This document shows, piece after piece, positions 17,414 through 26,486 of a DNA stretch of 51,228 nt. This DNA comes from a virus, in the IMG/VR virus record IMGVR_UViG_3300044841_000145, positions 1-51,228 of that record; one strand, 5' to 3'. The notes beneath the pieces were generated by a model. That model was given only the letters and a program-made list of their open reading frames with translations. It had not been told where the DNA came from and ran no database searches. A program made the translations under genes and the position numbers. The stretch's first letter is position 1, and every line of letters starts with the position of its first letter.

Positions 17414-18279
17414 CCGAACAGATCAGCGTCATCCGTTCCGACGGCGTCGAGGTGGACCTCGACCGCTGCGTGGACCGCTCCGTCGAGGGCGTCAACGGGC
17501 TGCTCGTCGTGCCGGCCAAGCGGGGCACGAACCTCGTGATCCCGGGCGCGCACGGCGAGCTGCACATCCCGGGGAAGCGGCACCAGGCCGGGGCAGTCGT
17601 GCTGCCGATGTGGGTGCGCGGTGTCCGGCCGGACGGCTCGATCCCGGACGCGACCGACGCCGGGGCGCGGCTGCTGTTCATGCAGAACCTCCGCGAGCTG
17701 ATCTCGACGTTCGTGGTCGACGAGCTGGTCACCATCCGGCACACGCTCAGCGACGGGACGGCGCGGGAGATCCGCGGCGAGGTGACCGCCACGGTCGAGC
17801 CGGAGGTGTCCGGGCGGGGCCGCTACAGCCTTGGCCGGATGGCTGTGGCGCTCAGCTGCCCGTCGCCGTTCTGGTCCGACCTCGACCCGGTCTCCGAGAT
17901 CGTCGTGGCCGGCGCCCCGCAGACGCTGGGCGCGTTCGCCGACGCGTCCGCCCCGATGGAGGACCTGCTCATCGCGTTCGCCCCGCAGAACAACCCGCGC
18001 TTCGAGCAGTCCTCGACCGGCGTCTTCGTGCGCATGCCGCGGGTCATCTCGTCCGGGCAGACGGTCACGGTCGACACCGCGGCGTGGCAGGTCTACGGGT
18101 CCGCCGGCGTCGCACCTGGCCTGTACGAGGACCTCGAGTACGGCGGCCGGGGGACGAGCCGGTGGTTCGCCTTGAAGCCCGAGCCGGGTGGTGGGCCGCC
18201 GGTCGTCGAACTCACGAACACCGGGGCCACGGCTGGCACTGCGGTGATCACCGGCAAGCGCAAGTACAAGATCGGATGA
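17410..18279 (+). CDS. Distal tail / minor tail protein (Dit-like)
   Basis: 289 residues, GTG overlapping the tape measure stop. The N-terminal beta part (VNGLLVVPAKRGTNLVIPG, ELHIPGKRHQAG) and the domain with YSLGRMAVALSCPSPFWSD are typical of the actinophage minor tail protein that follows the tape measure and forms the tail-tip ring. C-terminal VVELTNTGATAGTAVITGKR supports a beta-sandwich. Confidence 0.75.
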   Translation: MTEQISVIRSDGVEVDLDRCVDRSVEGVNGLLVVPAKRGTNLVIPGAHGELHIPGKRHQAGAVVLPMWVRGVRPDGSIPDATDAGARLLFMQNLRELISTFVVDELVTIRHTLSDGTAREIRGEVTATVEPEVSGRGRYSLGRMAVALSCPSPFWSDLDPVSEIVVAGAPQTLGAFADASAPMEDLLIAFAPQNNPRFEQSSTGVFVRMPRVISSGQTVTVDTAAWQVYGSAGVAPGLYEDLEYGGRGTSRWFALKPEPGGGPPVVELTNTGATAGTAVITGKRKYKIG

Positions 18280-18695
18280 CGAGGATGCCCACGAAGCAGA
18301 GGAAGACGAAGCAGCCCGACCGGCCGCCCCTCTACGACCCCGCCGTGCACACGGACCCGGACGTCGAGGTGTTCGTCGAGCTGTACTGCGTGTGCGGCGC
18401 GCTGTGGCGGCAGCGGGATCCGGTGTCCTACGTCGAGCCGCGGGTGCGGGAGTTCCTGGCGGCGCACACCGGGCGGATGCACGGGCCGGCCAGCAAGGCC
18501 ACCTGCATCGACGCCCGCGAGGCCCGCCGCGAGGCAGGGTTCAAGGCGCTCGGGCGAGCCGACTACCGGCGCCGTGACTACCCGAACCTCGACACAACGG
18601 ACGCGACTGTCCGGGAGTGGCCCGCATTCCCGGTGCCGGTCGTGCATGTCGCCGCCCCGGCCGTGCCGCGGCGTGACCTGGAGGGAACGCCGTGA
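18276..18695 (+). CDS. Small basic Cys-containing tail-region protein
   Basis: 139 residues; ATG overlaps the preceding stop (a second ATG three codons later is possible). Lys/Arg-rich N-terminus, then VELYCVCGALWRQRDP and a His/Cys segment (HTGRMHGPASKATCIDAREA) that could bind a metal ion. Family not recognised. Its position among minor tail genes suggests a tail-tip or tail-assembly role. Confidence 0.55.
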   Translation: MTRMPTKQRKTKQPDRPPLYDPAVHTDPDVEVFVELYCVCGALWRQRDPVSYVEPRVREFLAAHTGRMHGPASKATCIDAREARREAGFKALGRADYRRRDYPNLDTTDATVREWPAFPVPVVHVAAPAVPRRDLEGTP

Positions 18696-19111
18696 GCAAC
18701 CAGGTGTACGGCAAGGCCCGCGAAGCGTGGGCGGGCGGATTGATCAACTGGGGCACGGGCACCACCGGCGCTGCGATCCACCTCGACTTCGTCGACCTCG
18801 CCGACTACACGGTGTCGATCGCCTCGCACGAGTTCCGCTCGTCGGTCCCGGTCGGTGCGCGAGTGGCCACGGCAGGACCGCTGGTCGGGAAGTCCGCCAC
18901 CCTCGGCGCGCTCGACGCCACCGACCACACGGTCACCGGCGTGACCGGGGATCAGTTCGAGGCCGTGATCCTGTTCGTCAACACGGGCTCGGACGCGACC
19001 TCTCGGCTACTGATCTTCATCGATACCGCGTCCGGACTCCCCGGCACTCCGGTGGGCGGGGACTTCACCGTGGCCTGGGATAACGGCGCCAACAAGATCG
19101 CGACGCTCTGA
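18692..19111 (+). CDS. Minor tail protein
   Basis: 139 residues; GTG overlaps the previous stop. The start SNQVYGKAREAWAGGLINW resembles a common actinophage minor tail family that begins with N-x-x-Y/F-x-KAR-x-x-F/W ... G-x-I-x-W. The rest is beta-rich (HLDFVDLADYTVSI, AVILFVNTGS, GDFTVAWDNGANKI). Confidence 0.65.
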   Translation: MSNQVYGKAREAWAGGLINWGTGTTGAAIHLDFVDLADYTVSIASHEFRSSVPVGARVATAGPLVGKSATLGALDATDHTVTGVTGDQFEAVILFVNTGSDATSRLLIFIDTASGLPGTPVGGDFTVAWDNGANKIATL

Positions 19112-20649
19112 TGACGACCCCCTACAGCCCTCAGGCCTGGGCCAACGGATCCGCCGGCGGCACCCCACTCTCCGGGTCCCGCCTCACGCACGCCGAAGCC
19201 GGGATCTTCGGCGCCGCGGCCTACTACAACGTCAAGAGCTTCGGCGCGGTCGGCGACGGCATCGCGGACGACACCGCCGAGATCCAGGCCACCATCGACG
19301 CCACCCCTGCGGGCGGGGTCGTGTGGTTCCCACCCGGCACGTACCTCGTCTCGGCGACGATCGTTATCCCCGGGCGCATCACGCTGATGGGCGGCGGCGG
19401 CCTCAGCGTTGGCACGACAATCAAGGCAGCCGCAGGCATCGCGGACGCCGTCATTGCGAGCGCCGCCTGGTACAACAACTCCACGACCTGCGGGAACCCG
19501 GTCCGCATCCAAGGCCTGGAGATCGACGGCAGCACCCTCGGGACCGCAGTCCGCGGACTGGTCCTCACCAACTTCTGGAGCAGGGTCTACGACTGCCAGT
19601 TCCGCAACCTCACCGGCCACGGGGTTGAGCTGAACGACCGGACCCGGAACACGACGAACGTCATCACCAACAGCGCCAGCGAGAACTCGATCGTCGAGTG
19701 CCGGTTCGCCAGCATCGGCGGCAACGCCATCCACCAGGAGGCCAGCAACCAGATCGCGAACCTCGACGGGCGCGTCGAGCGCTGCTTCATCTCATCGGTC
19801 GACGGCTACGGCATCCGCATCGACCGGTCGGCCGGATGGTTCGTGAGCGACAACCACATCTACACCATCGGCCTCGGCGCGATCCGGCTCGGGAACTACT
19901 ACGCGACGACCTGCCGCGGCAACTACATCGAGGACTTCGGCGGGCTGGACGCCGCCGGGGTGTTCTACAACGGCATCCTCATGACCGGCGGCCTGAACGG
20001 GCGCGCGTCGGAGCTGAACGGGAACATCGTCTCCACCGCTCAGCCCGCCTCGCCGGTCGCGAGCCGGTTCACGTGCTTCGCGGTCGTGGCAGGCAGCGGC
20101 CAGACCCGCGTCAACATCGCCATCGGCGGCGGGAACTACGCGCACTTCTCGTCAGGCACGGCCCCGACGGTGAAGCGATCCCGCGCGTTCGAGCTCGGGG
20201 CGGCCGCGGGCGGGCAGCTCAACGTCGAGTGGGGCTCCAACGCGATCGAGAACACGCCGAACTGGTCGGACACCCGGGTCGTCACCCAGCCCGCGCAGGT
20301 GGTGCTGCGAGGCGCCCACCCCGGCGGGGTCGTGACGCTGACGGACGGTGCGACCGTCGCACTGGACGCGGCGATGGGCCGGGTCCACAAGCTGGTCGCC
20401 GCGGGGGACCGCACGATCTCGGCGCCGCTGAACCCGGTCGAGGGCCAGCCCCTGGTCATCGAGCACACCGCTTCCGGTGCGGCTCGCACTCTGACCCTCA
20501 CGACGGGCAGCGCCGGTGCATTCGCGTTCGGCGCCGATGTCACTGGGTTGACGGCGACCGCGTCCGGGATGACCGACTACATCGGAGCGATCTACGACGC
20601 CACCGCAGCCCGGTTCCGGGTGGTCAGCTACTCAAAGGGCTACGCCTGA
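19111..20649 (+). CDS. Tail spike with pectate-lyase-type right-handed beta-helix
   Basis: 512 residues. Residues about 32-100 contain the Pectate_lyase_3 opening YYNVKSFGAVGDGIADDTAE and GGVVWFPPGTYLVSATIVIP, followed by regular beta-helix rungs (RIQGLEIDG, RVYDCQFRNLTGHGVELN, NSIVECRFASIGGNAIHQ, GIRIDRSAGWFVSDNHIYTI). The C-terminal about 120 residues form a separate beta domain (TDGATVALDAAMGRVHKLVA). It probably binds or degrades a surface polysaccharide. Catalytic residues cannot be assigned by eye. Confidence 0.85.
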   Translation: MTTPYSPQAWANGSAGGTPLSGSRLTHAEAGIFGAAAYYNVKSFGAVGDGIADDTAEIQATIDATPAGGVVWFPPGTYLVSATIVIPGRITLMGGGGLSVGTTIKAAAGIADAVIASAAWYNNSTTCGNPVRIQGLEIDGSTLGTAVRGLVLTNFWSRVYDCQFRNLTGHGVELNDRTRNTTNVITNSASENSIVECRFASIGGNAIHQEASNQIANLDGRVERCFISSVDGYGIRIDRSAGWFVSDNHIYTIGLGAIRLGNYYATTCRGNYIEDFGGLDAAGVFYNGILMTGGLNGRASELNGNIVSTAQPASPVASRFTCFAVVAGSGQTRVNIAIGGGNYAHFSSGTAPTVKRSRAFELGAAAGGQLNVEWGSNAIENTPNWSDTRVVTQPAQVVLRGAHPGGVVTLTDGATVALDAAMGRVHKLVAAGDRTISAPLNPVEGQPLVIEHTASGAARTLTLTTGSAGAFAFGADVTGLTATASGMTDYIGAIYDATAARFRVVSYSKGYA

Positions 20650-21965
20650 TGGGCATCAGGCACAACGGCAGCTCGAACCCGTACCTCAAGGTCGGTGGCA
20701 CTGGCCTCACCAACGGGACGCGCGTTGCCGTCGCCGACCTACCCTCGCCCGACGGCGTCGCCCGAGGGTGGGCCTGGGAACGGGCCGCAGACGGTACGAC
20801 CAGCGTGCTCCTCCCCGAGACCGACTGTCTCGCAGCGGAGAACCGGAACCACTCCCTGTGGATCAAGCCGATCGGGGCCACTAGCCCGGTCGCCACGCTG
20901 TTCATGCAGTCCTACGCCGGCGCCACGTTCGTCTCCGGGCACGGGTCGGGCGTGACGTACCCGCTGGCCACCGGGGTCTGGACGCGGATCGACCGCAGTC
21001 AGGTGACCGCGTCGCTCGCAGCCGGCGACACCGCGGACGCGACCCGGATGCGGACGCTGGTCCGGTGCAGCGGCGGCGGCACCTTCCAGGTGGCGCTGTT
21101 CCTGTGGGAGGGCGCGGCGTCCCTCGCCGAGGCGGGCACCCCGCCGGGCGCCTACTTCGACGGTGACACGGGGACCGCGTACGGCTCGCCGGGTGCCGCC
21201 TGGGATGCAGGCACCGACGGCACGTCGACGCTGACCCTCCCCGATGGCCCGGTGCAGGTCGGCACTGCCGTCGCAAACGGCGGGCAGAACACCGCTGTCA
21301 GCCTTGCCGCTCCCAGTGGCACCGCCACCGGAGACCACCAGGGCGTCGTGCTGCACGTTGCCACCACCGGCGAAACCATGCCCGCCCCCGCGGCTGGGTG
21401 GCTACTCCGCGGCTCCCTGTCCATGACCGGAGGGCAGGCGGGCGGCACCGACACGACCCAGACGCTGTTCTACACAGCCGACCCGACGGCCGACCCCGCC
21501 GCAGCAGCCTTCACGCTGACGAAGCCCGGCAGCCGCCTGTGGCGCGGCTGCCGGTTCACCTTCCGGGGCGGCCCCGGCTGGAATCTCGCCAGCTTGACCA
21601 TCGGCACCTCACCGCTCGGCACCTCGCACGCCGTCCCCGCCCAGACCACCACGGTCGCCGACTCGGTCGTCATCGGCGGAGTCGCCCTCGACCCGGGCAC
21701 CGCCACCACCGCCACGGTGACCGAGCCGGCCGGGTGGACGGAACTGTCCGACACCACGCAGGCCACCGCTACCGGCACCCTGGAGGCGCTCACGGTCGCG
21801 GTTGCCTCGATCGTCAAGGCCACCCCCGGCGCTGTGACCGGCAGCTTCACACCGTCGATCTCGGACGACGCCATGGTGTGGTCCATCGTCCTGCCGTCCG
21901 CTGCGGCCCCGGCATCGACGATCGCCCGGACCCGCGGCTTCCTGTCGATCCTCCTGGGCGGCTGA
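20649..21965 (+). CDS. Tail fibre/minor tail protein with beta-sandwich domains
   Basis: 438 residues; ATG overlaps the spike stop. It reads as two or three beta-sandwich domains: residues about 1-190 (NHSLWIKPIGATSPVATLFM, RMRTLVRCSGGGTFQVALFL, carbohydrate-binding-like) and 195-438 (Gly/Thr-rich, QGVVLHVATTGETMPAPA, VVIGGVALDPGTATTATVTE). It probably works with the adjacent spike in host adsorption. No enzymatic motif seen. Confidence 0.65.
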   Translation: MGIRHNGSSNPYLKVGGTGLTNGTRVAVADLPSPDGVARGWAWERAADGTTSVLLPETDCLAAENRNHSLWIKPIGATSPVATLFMQSYAGATFVSGHGSGVTYPLATGVWTRIDRSQVTASLAAGDTADATRMRTLVRCSGGGTFQVALFLWEGAASLAEAGTPPGAYFDGDTGTAYGSPGAAWDAGTDGTSTLTLPDGPVQVGTAVANGGQNTAVSLAAPSGTATGDHQGVVLHVATTGETMPAPAAGWLLRGSLSMTGGQAGGTDTTQTLFYTADPTADPAAAAFTLTKPGSRLWRGCRFTFRGGPGWNLASLTIGTSPLGTSHAVPAQTTTVADSVVIGGVALDPGTATTATVTEPAGWTELSDTTQATATGTLEALTVAVASIVKATPGAVTGSFTPSISDDAMVWSIVLPSAAAPASTIARTRGFLSILLGG

Positions 21966-21968
21966 GTC

Positions 21969-24893
21969 GTGGCGGTCATCGACCTGGGCGGCGTCCCCAA
22001 CCCGCCGTACCCGAGCGAGACGCTCTTCCCGGACACGACCCTGTTCCCGGACCAGCCAGAGGGCGGCATCCCCGCCCCGCCGGTGGGGACTCCGCGGGTG
22101 GTGCCGATCATCCGGCCGTCCGGGATCGCGGCGCCCGGGGTGGGCATCCCGACGCTGGAGTCGGCGATCCGTCCGCCGCTACGCGTGGACTTCTGGGCAG
22201 TCGACGACGACGGCTCGCTCCTGTGCCCGCTCCCGCACGTCGTGTCGTGGGACCTGTCGATGGTGCCGGGCGAGGCCGGGGCGGTGACGCTCGAATATCC
22301 GGTCGACGGCATCAACTACGACGCGCTCGTGGAGCGAGTGACCGCGGCCCGGGACCTGTTCATTCGGATCCGCACGGACGGCACGCACGATCGCAGCCTC
22401 GGCGCGCTGCTCTACGCCTCGGACGGCGACGAGGTTGCCGAGGGCGCCACGCGCACCTTCTACGGCCGGTTCCTGACCGGCCTGCTCGCCGAGGCGCCGC
22501 TGCCGTACAACCAGTCCGGCCTCGACGGGGAGTGGGGCTGGGCCGACGCGACGGCCGGCGACATCCTGCACGCAGTCCTCACGATCCTGCAGACCGACGG
22601 CTACCTCGCCGGGTTCACATGGACGTTCACCGGGGACCACGACTCCAACGGGATCGCCTGGGCATCCCAGACCAGCCCTCGCTTCCCTCCCGGCCGCACC
22701 GCGCTCGAGGTGGCGCAGCAGCTGCGCGAGTGGGGGATGCTTGAGTTCGAGGTCGCCGCCGACCTGGAGATCCGGGCGTTCGAGCCGACCGCGGTGGGCA
22801 CGGACCACACCGCGAACGACCCGCCGATGGTGTTCCGCGCCGGCCGCGACCTGTCCGAGGCTCCCCGCCGCACGGACGTGTCGGCCGCCGCCACGACGCT
22901 GATGATCGCCGGGGCCGACGGGGTCTACGTCGAGGTGGAGGACCCGACGGCCGTTGCGACGCGCGGCCGGAAGATCGGGCAGTTCCTGAGCGAGGGCAAC
23001 CTCGCCTCCTCCGTCGCTGCTCTCGCCTACGGCAACCTTGAGCTGCCGCGGCGGGTGACGGGCACCGACGAGCGCACCCGCGCGCTCACCTTCGACCAGG
23101 ACCAGCCCGTCCCGCTCCGCGAGCTCATGCCGCTGGACTGGGTGTACGACGACACCGGGTCAGGCCTGCGCCGCGAGCGCATCGCGCAGATCACCGTGTC
23201 GCAGTCGCAGGGCGAGGACCGCTACTCCGGCGGCATCGTCCTCGGCGACCTCATCAACAGCCGCGACGTCGCCATCCAGCGCCAACTCTCCGGCCTGGCG
23301 GCCGGGCAGATCATCACCGGGGCCTCGACCCCCTCACCCTCGGTCGACGACGGGAAGGCTCCGGGGCAGGTCGTCGGGCTCGCCGTCGCCTCCGCGCCGT
23401 ACCCGGATCAGGACCGCACCGCCGCGATCGTCACCGCCACCTGGGTCAACGTCACCGAAAACGCCGACGGGACCCCGATGGGGGACCTGTCGCACTTCGA
23501 GCCGCAGTTCCGGTACTCGGGCGGGCTGCCGGGACTCCCGACGGCGTGGATCCCCGCGCCGCCGGTGCTCGGGCTGACCGCCACCTGGGACGGGGTCGTC
23601 GCCGGCACGCCCATCAGCGTCAGGGTCCGCGCGGTCGACCAGTTCGGCCGGGCCGGGGCCTGGGCCACCGAGGTAGGACACGTCACGCAGGACGACGCCA
23701 CACCGCCTCCGACCCCGTCCGACCCGGTCGCCGCGTCCTACCTGGGGATCTTCACCGTCACCTGGGACGGCCTCGGCTCGGCGGGCGAGGTGCAGCCGCC
23801 GGACTTCTCACACGTCGAGGTCCACGCCAGCCTCTCCGCAGCGTTCGTCCCCGATCGGCCGCTGAACCCCGACGGCACGCTGAACACCGACCTCTCGACG
23901 ACCTACATCGACAGGCTGACGGGCGCCGGGACGATGCCGTCCACGATCGGCGAGTACGGGCAGACGTGGTTCGCGCGGCTAGTCTCGGTCGACAAGTCCC
24001 ACAACGCCTCTGCCGCGTCGGTCGTCGACTCCGCCACGCTCGTGGAGGTCGGCGACGGGGACATCGCCTCCGTCAGCATCGGCAAGCTGACCGCCGGGAT
24101 CATGAACGCGCTCATGACGGTGTCCGGGATCATCCGGACGGCCACCTCCGGAGCCAGGGTCGAGCTCGACACGGCCGGGTTCCGCTGCTACTCCAGTACC
24201 GGCGCGGTGCTGCTCAACTTCTCGATCCCCACGAGCCTGCTGTCGATCGTCGGGCGCCTCACCGCAGGGGCCGGCATCGGATCCGGGTCCACGGTCGTGA
24301 TCGAGCCAGGGCCCCCACCGTCGATCTCGCTCTATCCGAACGCCACCGCCGAGCGGTACCGCATGTTCTCGCTGCCATTCCCCCTGCCGACCGGCGGCAC
24401 CGGCCCGGCGTTCGGGCTCGAGCGGATCAACACCGGTGGGGTTTCATCCGGCCCGTCGCTCTTCGCCTGGGACGTAGGGGTGCTGCTCGGGCACAAAACG
24501 TCTGCAGGCACCTACACCACGACCGGCGGCGGTGTGCAGCTCTACGCCGCCAGTACGGGCTTCGGCGCCTACCTCGCCGCCGATGACGGCTGGCTACAGG
24601 TGGAGAACAATGGCAGGTTTCGGCTGCAAGGCCGCTTCGCCGCCGGTGACGCCGGCTCCGGTGGGGCGGGTGCCCTCTTCATGGGGTTCGCGAACGTGAC
24701 CAGCGCCAACTCTGGGATCAACTTCGCCTACGGGGGCACGATGGCCGACGCGCGAGTCATCCTGCATTCGTGGCAGGGCGGGAACACGTATACCTATCTG
24801 TCGGCCGTGTCAGCAACTGGCTTCACGATTCTCAAAGGAAACACCGCCGACTCCGGTTGGATTCACTACGCCTCGTTCGGGACGGACATCTGA
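21969..24893 (+). CDS. Baseplate hub / tail-associated fibre protein (large minor tail protein)
   Basis: 974 residues, GTG start. Residues about 75-450 resemble the hub-type minor tail protein of actinophages (VDFWAVDDDGSLLCPLPHVV, FYGRFLTGLLAEAPLPYNQ, GDILHAVLTILQTDGYLAGF, ALEVAQQLREWGMLEFEV). Residues about 465-680 look like two fibronectin-type III-like domains (APGQVVGLAVASAP, TPISVRVRAVDQFGRAGAW, TVTWDGLGSAGE). The C-terminal 270 residues (GDGDIASVSIGKLTAGIMNA ...) form a fibre-like beta domain. It would link the tail tip to receptor recognition. Confidence 0.75.
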   Translation: MAVIDLGGVPNPPYPSETLFPDTTLFPDQPEGGIPAPPVGTPRVVPIIRPSGIAAPGVGIPTLESAIRPPLRVDFWAVDDDGSLLCPLPHVVSWDLSMVPGEAGAVTLEYPVDGINYDALVERVTAARDLFIRIRTDGTHDRSLGALLYASDGDEVAEGATRTFYGRFLTGLLAEAPLPYNQSGLDGEWGWADATAGDILHAVLTILQTDGYLAGFTWTFTGDHDSNGIAWASQTSPRFPPGRTALEVAQQLREWGMLEFEVAADLEIRAFEPTAVGTDHTANDPPMVFRAGRDLSEAPRRTDVSAAATTLMIAGADGVYVEVEDPTAVATRGRKIGQFLSEGNLASSVAALAYGNLELPRRVTGTDERTRALTFDQDQPVPLRELMPLDWVYDDTGSGLRRERIAQITVSQSQGEDRYSGGIVLGDLINSRDVAIQRQLSGLAAGQIITGASTPSPSVDDGKAPGQVVGLAVASAPYPDQDRTAAIVTATWVNVTENADGTPMGDLSHFEPQFRYSGGLPGLPTAWIPAPPVLGLTATWDGVVAGTPISVRVRAVDQFGRAGAWATEVGHVTQDDATPPPTPSDPVAASYLGIFTVTWDGLGSAGEVQPPDFSHVEVHASLSAAFVPDRPLNPDGTLNTDLSTTYIDRLTGAGTMPSTIGEYGQTWFARLVSVDKSHNASAASVVDSATLVEVGDGDIASVSIGKLTAGIMNALMTVSGIIRTATSGARVELDTAGFRCYSSTGAVLLNFSIPTSLLSIVGRLTAGAGIGSGSTVVIEPGPPPSISLYPNATAERYRMFSLPFPLPTGGTGPAFGLERINTGGVSSGPSLFAWDVGVLLGHKTSAGTYTTTGGGVQLYAASTGFGAYLAADDGWLQVENNGRFRLQGRFAAGDAGSGGAGALFMGFANVTSANSGINFAYGGTMADARVILHSWQGGNTYTYLSAVSATGFTILKGNTADSGWIHYASFGTDI

Positions 24894-25582
24894 TGCAAAT
24901 CACCGTGCACCACGCCGACCTCGTGAAGATGGGCGGCGGCCGCGCCTGGATGGTCGGCACGCTGGTGGAAGCCGACGATGCCACCGCCCAGCGCATGGGG
25001 CTGCCGACCGGCGGCGGCCCGGTCGCAATGGTGTCGGTGCTGCCAGAGGAGATGTTCGAGAACCTCGCCGTCGAGTACGGGCTCGACCCGGACGACTTCG
25101 ACATCCTCCTCGACGTGGCCCTGTACCTGCCGTACGTCGACGACCCGATCACGCACGACCACCCGAAGGCGCCGCACCTCGTCGACGACATCGCAGAAGC
25201 GCGTGAACACGTCCTCGATCAGGTGCGCGCGAAAAAGGGCCGCGGTCGAGTGGCCGGAGAGAAAGGCCGGTCGAAGATCGGCGCGGCCGGACCTCTGATG
25301 CAGATCTTGGCCGATTCTGGGGTTGAGGACCCGATCGAGGTGCTGCGGCGGGAGATGCCGATGTCCCTGCCGCACATCGAGATCAAGCGGGAGGCGTACC
25401 GGCAACAGCGGGATCGGGTGCGGCGGGAACGCGGCGCCCGCGCGGCCGTCCAGCAGGAGCGCCGTGTCGGGGCGGGGCGTAGCCGGGAAACCCCGGAGGA
25501 AATGCGGACCCGCCTGATCGCGGAGCGCGCACTGCCTGCCCCTGAGGAGCCCGGGGACGAACACGCGTCTTCCACCCCCTGA
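24893..25582 (+). CDS. Charged tail-region protein, function unknown
   Basis: 229 residues; ATG overlaps the preceding stop. Residues 1-100 are globular and acidic (HADLVKMGGGRAWMVGTLVE, LDPDDFDILLDVALYLPYVD); residues 165-229 are highly basic helical (EIKREAYRQQRDRVRRERGA). No family recognised. Confidence 0.6.
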   Translation: MQITVHHADLVKMGGGRAWMVGTLVEADDATAQRMGLPTGGGPVAMVSVLPEEMFENLAVEYGLDPDDFDILLDVALYLPYVDDPITHDHPKAPHLVDDIAEAREHVLDQVRAKKGRGRVAGEKGRSKIGAAGPLMQILADSGVEDPIEVLRREMPMSLPHIEIKREAYRQQRDRVRRERGARAAVQQERRVGAGRSRETPEEMRTRLIAERALPAPEEPGDEHASSTP

Positions 25583-25608
25583 CCCAACTCCCAGACGTCT
25601 ACTGCGGC

Positions 25609-26073
25609 GTGGACATGTCCGCCCCGGAGGACGGGAGACCCGCGCTGGGCTCGCATCGTGCTGGCCGGCGCGCTGGTCGCGAGATCGTTGTCGACGGCCA
25701 CGTCGTGCGTCGGGTGCAGCTGGTCGTGGCGTGCGCGAACGCCGCGGTCGCGGCTGCGTTCATCGTGGCCCCCGCCGGCTCCGCCCCGTCGATCGTGCTC
25801 ATGCAGGCTGTGGCGCCGCTGTGGGCGTGGGGTGTCGGGTACGCGCTGGTGGCCGTACTGCTGACGGTCGACCGGCTCCTAGCCGCGCACCTCCTGGCCG
25901 TGCCGCTGTGGCTGTTCTGGGGCGCCTCCGCCGTCCTCGGCCTGGCGACTGGTGCGACCCTGTCGCCTGCCGTGACGATCGCGCTCACGGGGCTGATCCT
26001 CCTGATGGCCGGACTGCACGCGAACGGGCTGATCTGGCGTCGTCGGGAAGCCCGGGCGCGGCGTGCGACGTGA
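25609..26073 (+). CDS. Small polytopic membrane protein within the tail operon
   Basis: 154 residues from GTG (ATG at 25615 is an alternative). A basic N-terminus of about 35 residues is followed by four hydrophobic helices (VQLVVACANAAVAAAFIVA, PLWAWGVGYALVAVLLTV, LLAVPLWLFWGASAVLGLA, AVTIALTGLILLMAGLHA). Holin-like in size, but the better holin candidate is at 36046, so a tail-tip membrane role or second holin is possible. Confidence 0.65.
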   Translation: MDMSAPEDGRPALGSHRAGRRAGREIVVDGHVVRRVQLVVACANAAVAAAFIVAPAGSAPSIVLMQAVAPLWAWGVGYALVAVLLTVDRLLAAHLLAVPLWLFWGASAVLGLATGATLSPAVTIALTGLILLMAGLHANGLIWRRREARARRAT

Positions 26074-26486
26074 CCTCGCACTTCTACCGGCAGGTGGTGG
26101 GCGCAGCCCCGCTACCGGACCTGTCCGTGCTCGCGGACCTTTCCCCGGGGGTGGCGTACGCGGCGCTGGGGACGATCGTCCTCGTCACGATCCTGTTCCA
26201 CTTCGGCGGGACGATCCGGGAACGGATCTCCCCGAAGGCAGCTCCGAAGCCGGACCCGCCACCGGTCCCGCAGTCGGCCTCGGCGCTCCCGCAGGCGGTG
26301 GACTCGGCGACCCAGGCGTACGAGCGGTTCATCGATCACCTACGGGAGCAGATCGAGGCCGACACGAAGGCGCACGACCAGGCACTCCAGCAGGTGGAAC
26401 GGGAACTGGCGCAGGCCCGCAGGGAGTTGGTGGACCTGCGCGCCGAGATCAACCGGTTGAACATGCAGCTGTGGCAGAGGCCCTGA
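26070..26486 (+). CDS. Membrane-anchored coiled-coil protein
   Basis: 138 residues; GTG overlaps the preceding TGA. One transmembrane helix (residues about 30-48, AALGTIVLVTILFHFGG), a Pro-rich linker and a C-terminal coiled coil of about 55 residues (QAYERFIDHLREQIEADTK ... EINRLNMQLWQ). Overlap at both ends ties it to the membrane proteins on either side. No known family identified. Confidence 0.65.
   Translation: MTSHFYRQVVGAAPLPDLSVLADLSPGVAYAALGTIVLVTILFHFGGTIRERISPKAAPKPDPPPVPQSASALPQAVDSATQAYERFIDHLREQIEADTKAHDQALQQVERELAQARRELVDLRAEINRLNMQLWQRP

Noticed and set aside
19698-20648. Forward frame overlapping the beta-helix spike, in register with the gene at 20649
   Set aside because: Basic low-complexity translation of the spike gene in another frame; the real start is the ATG at 20649.
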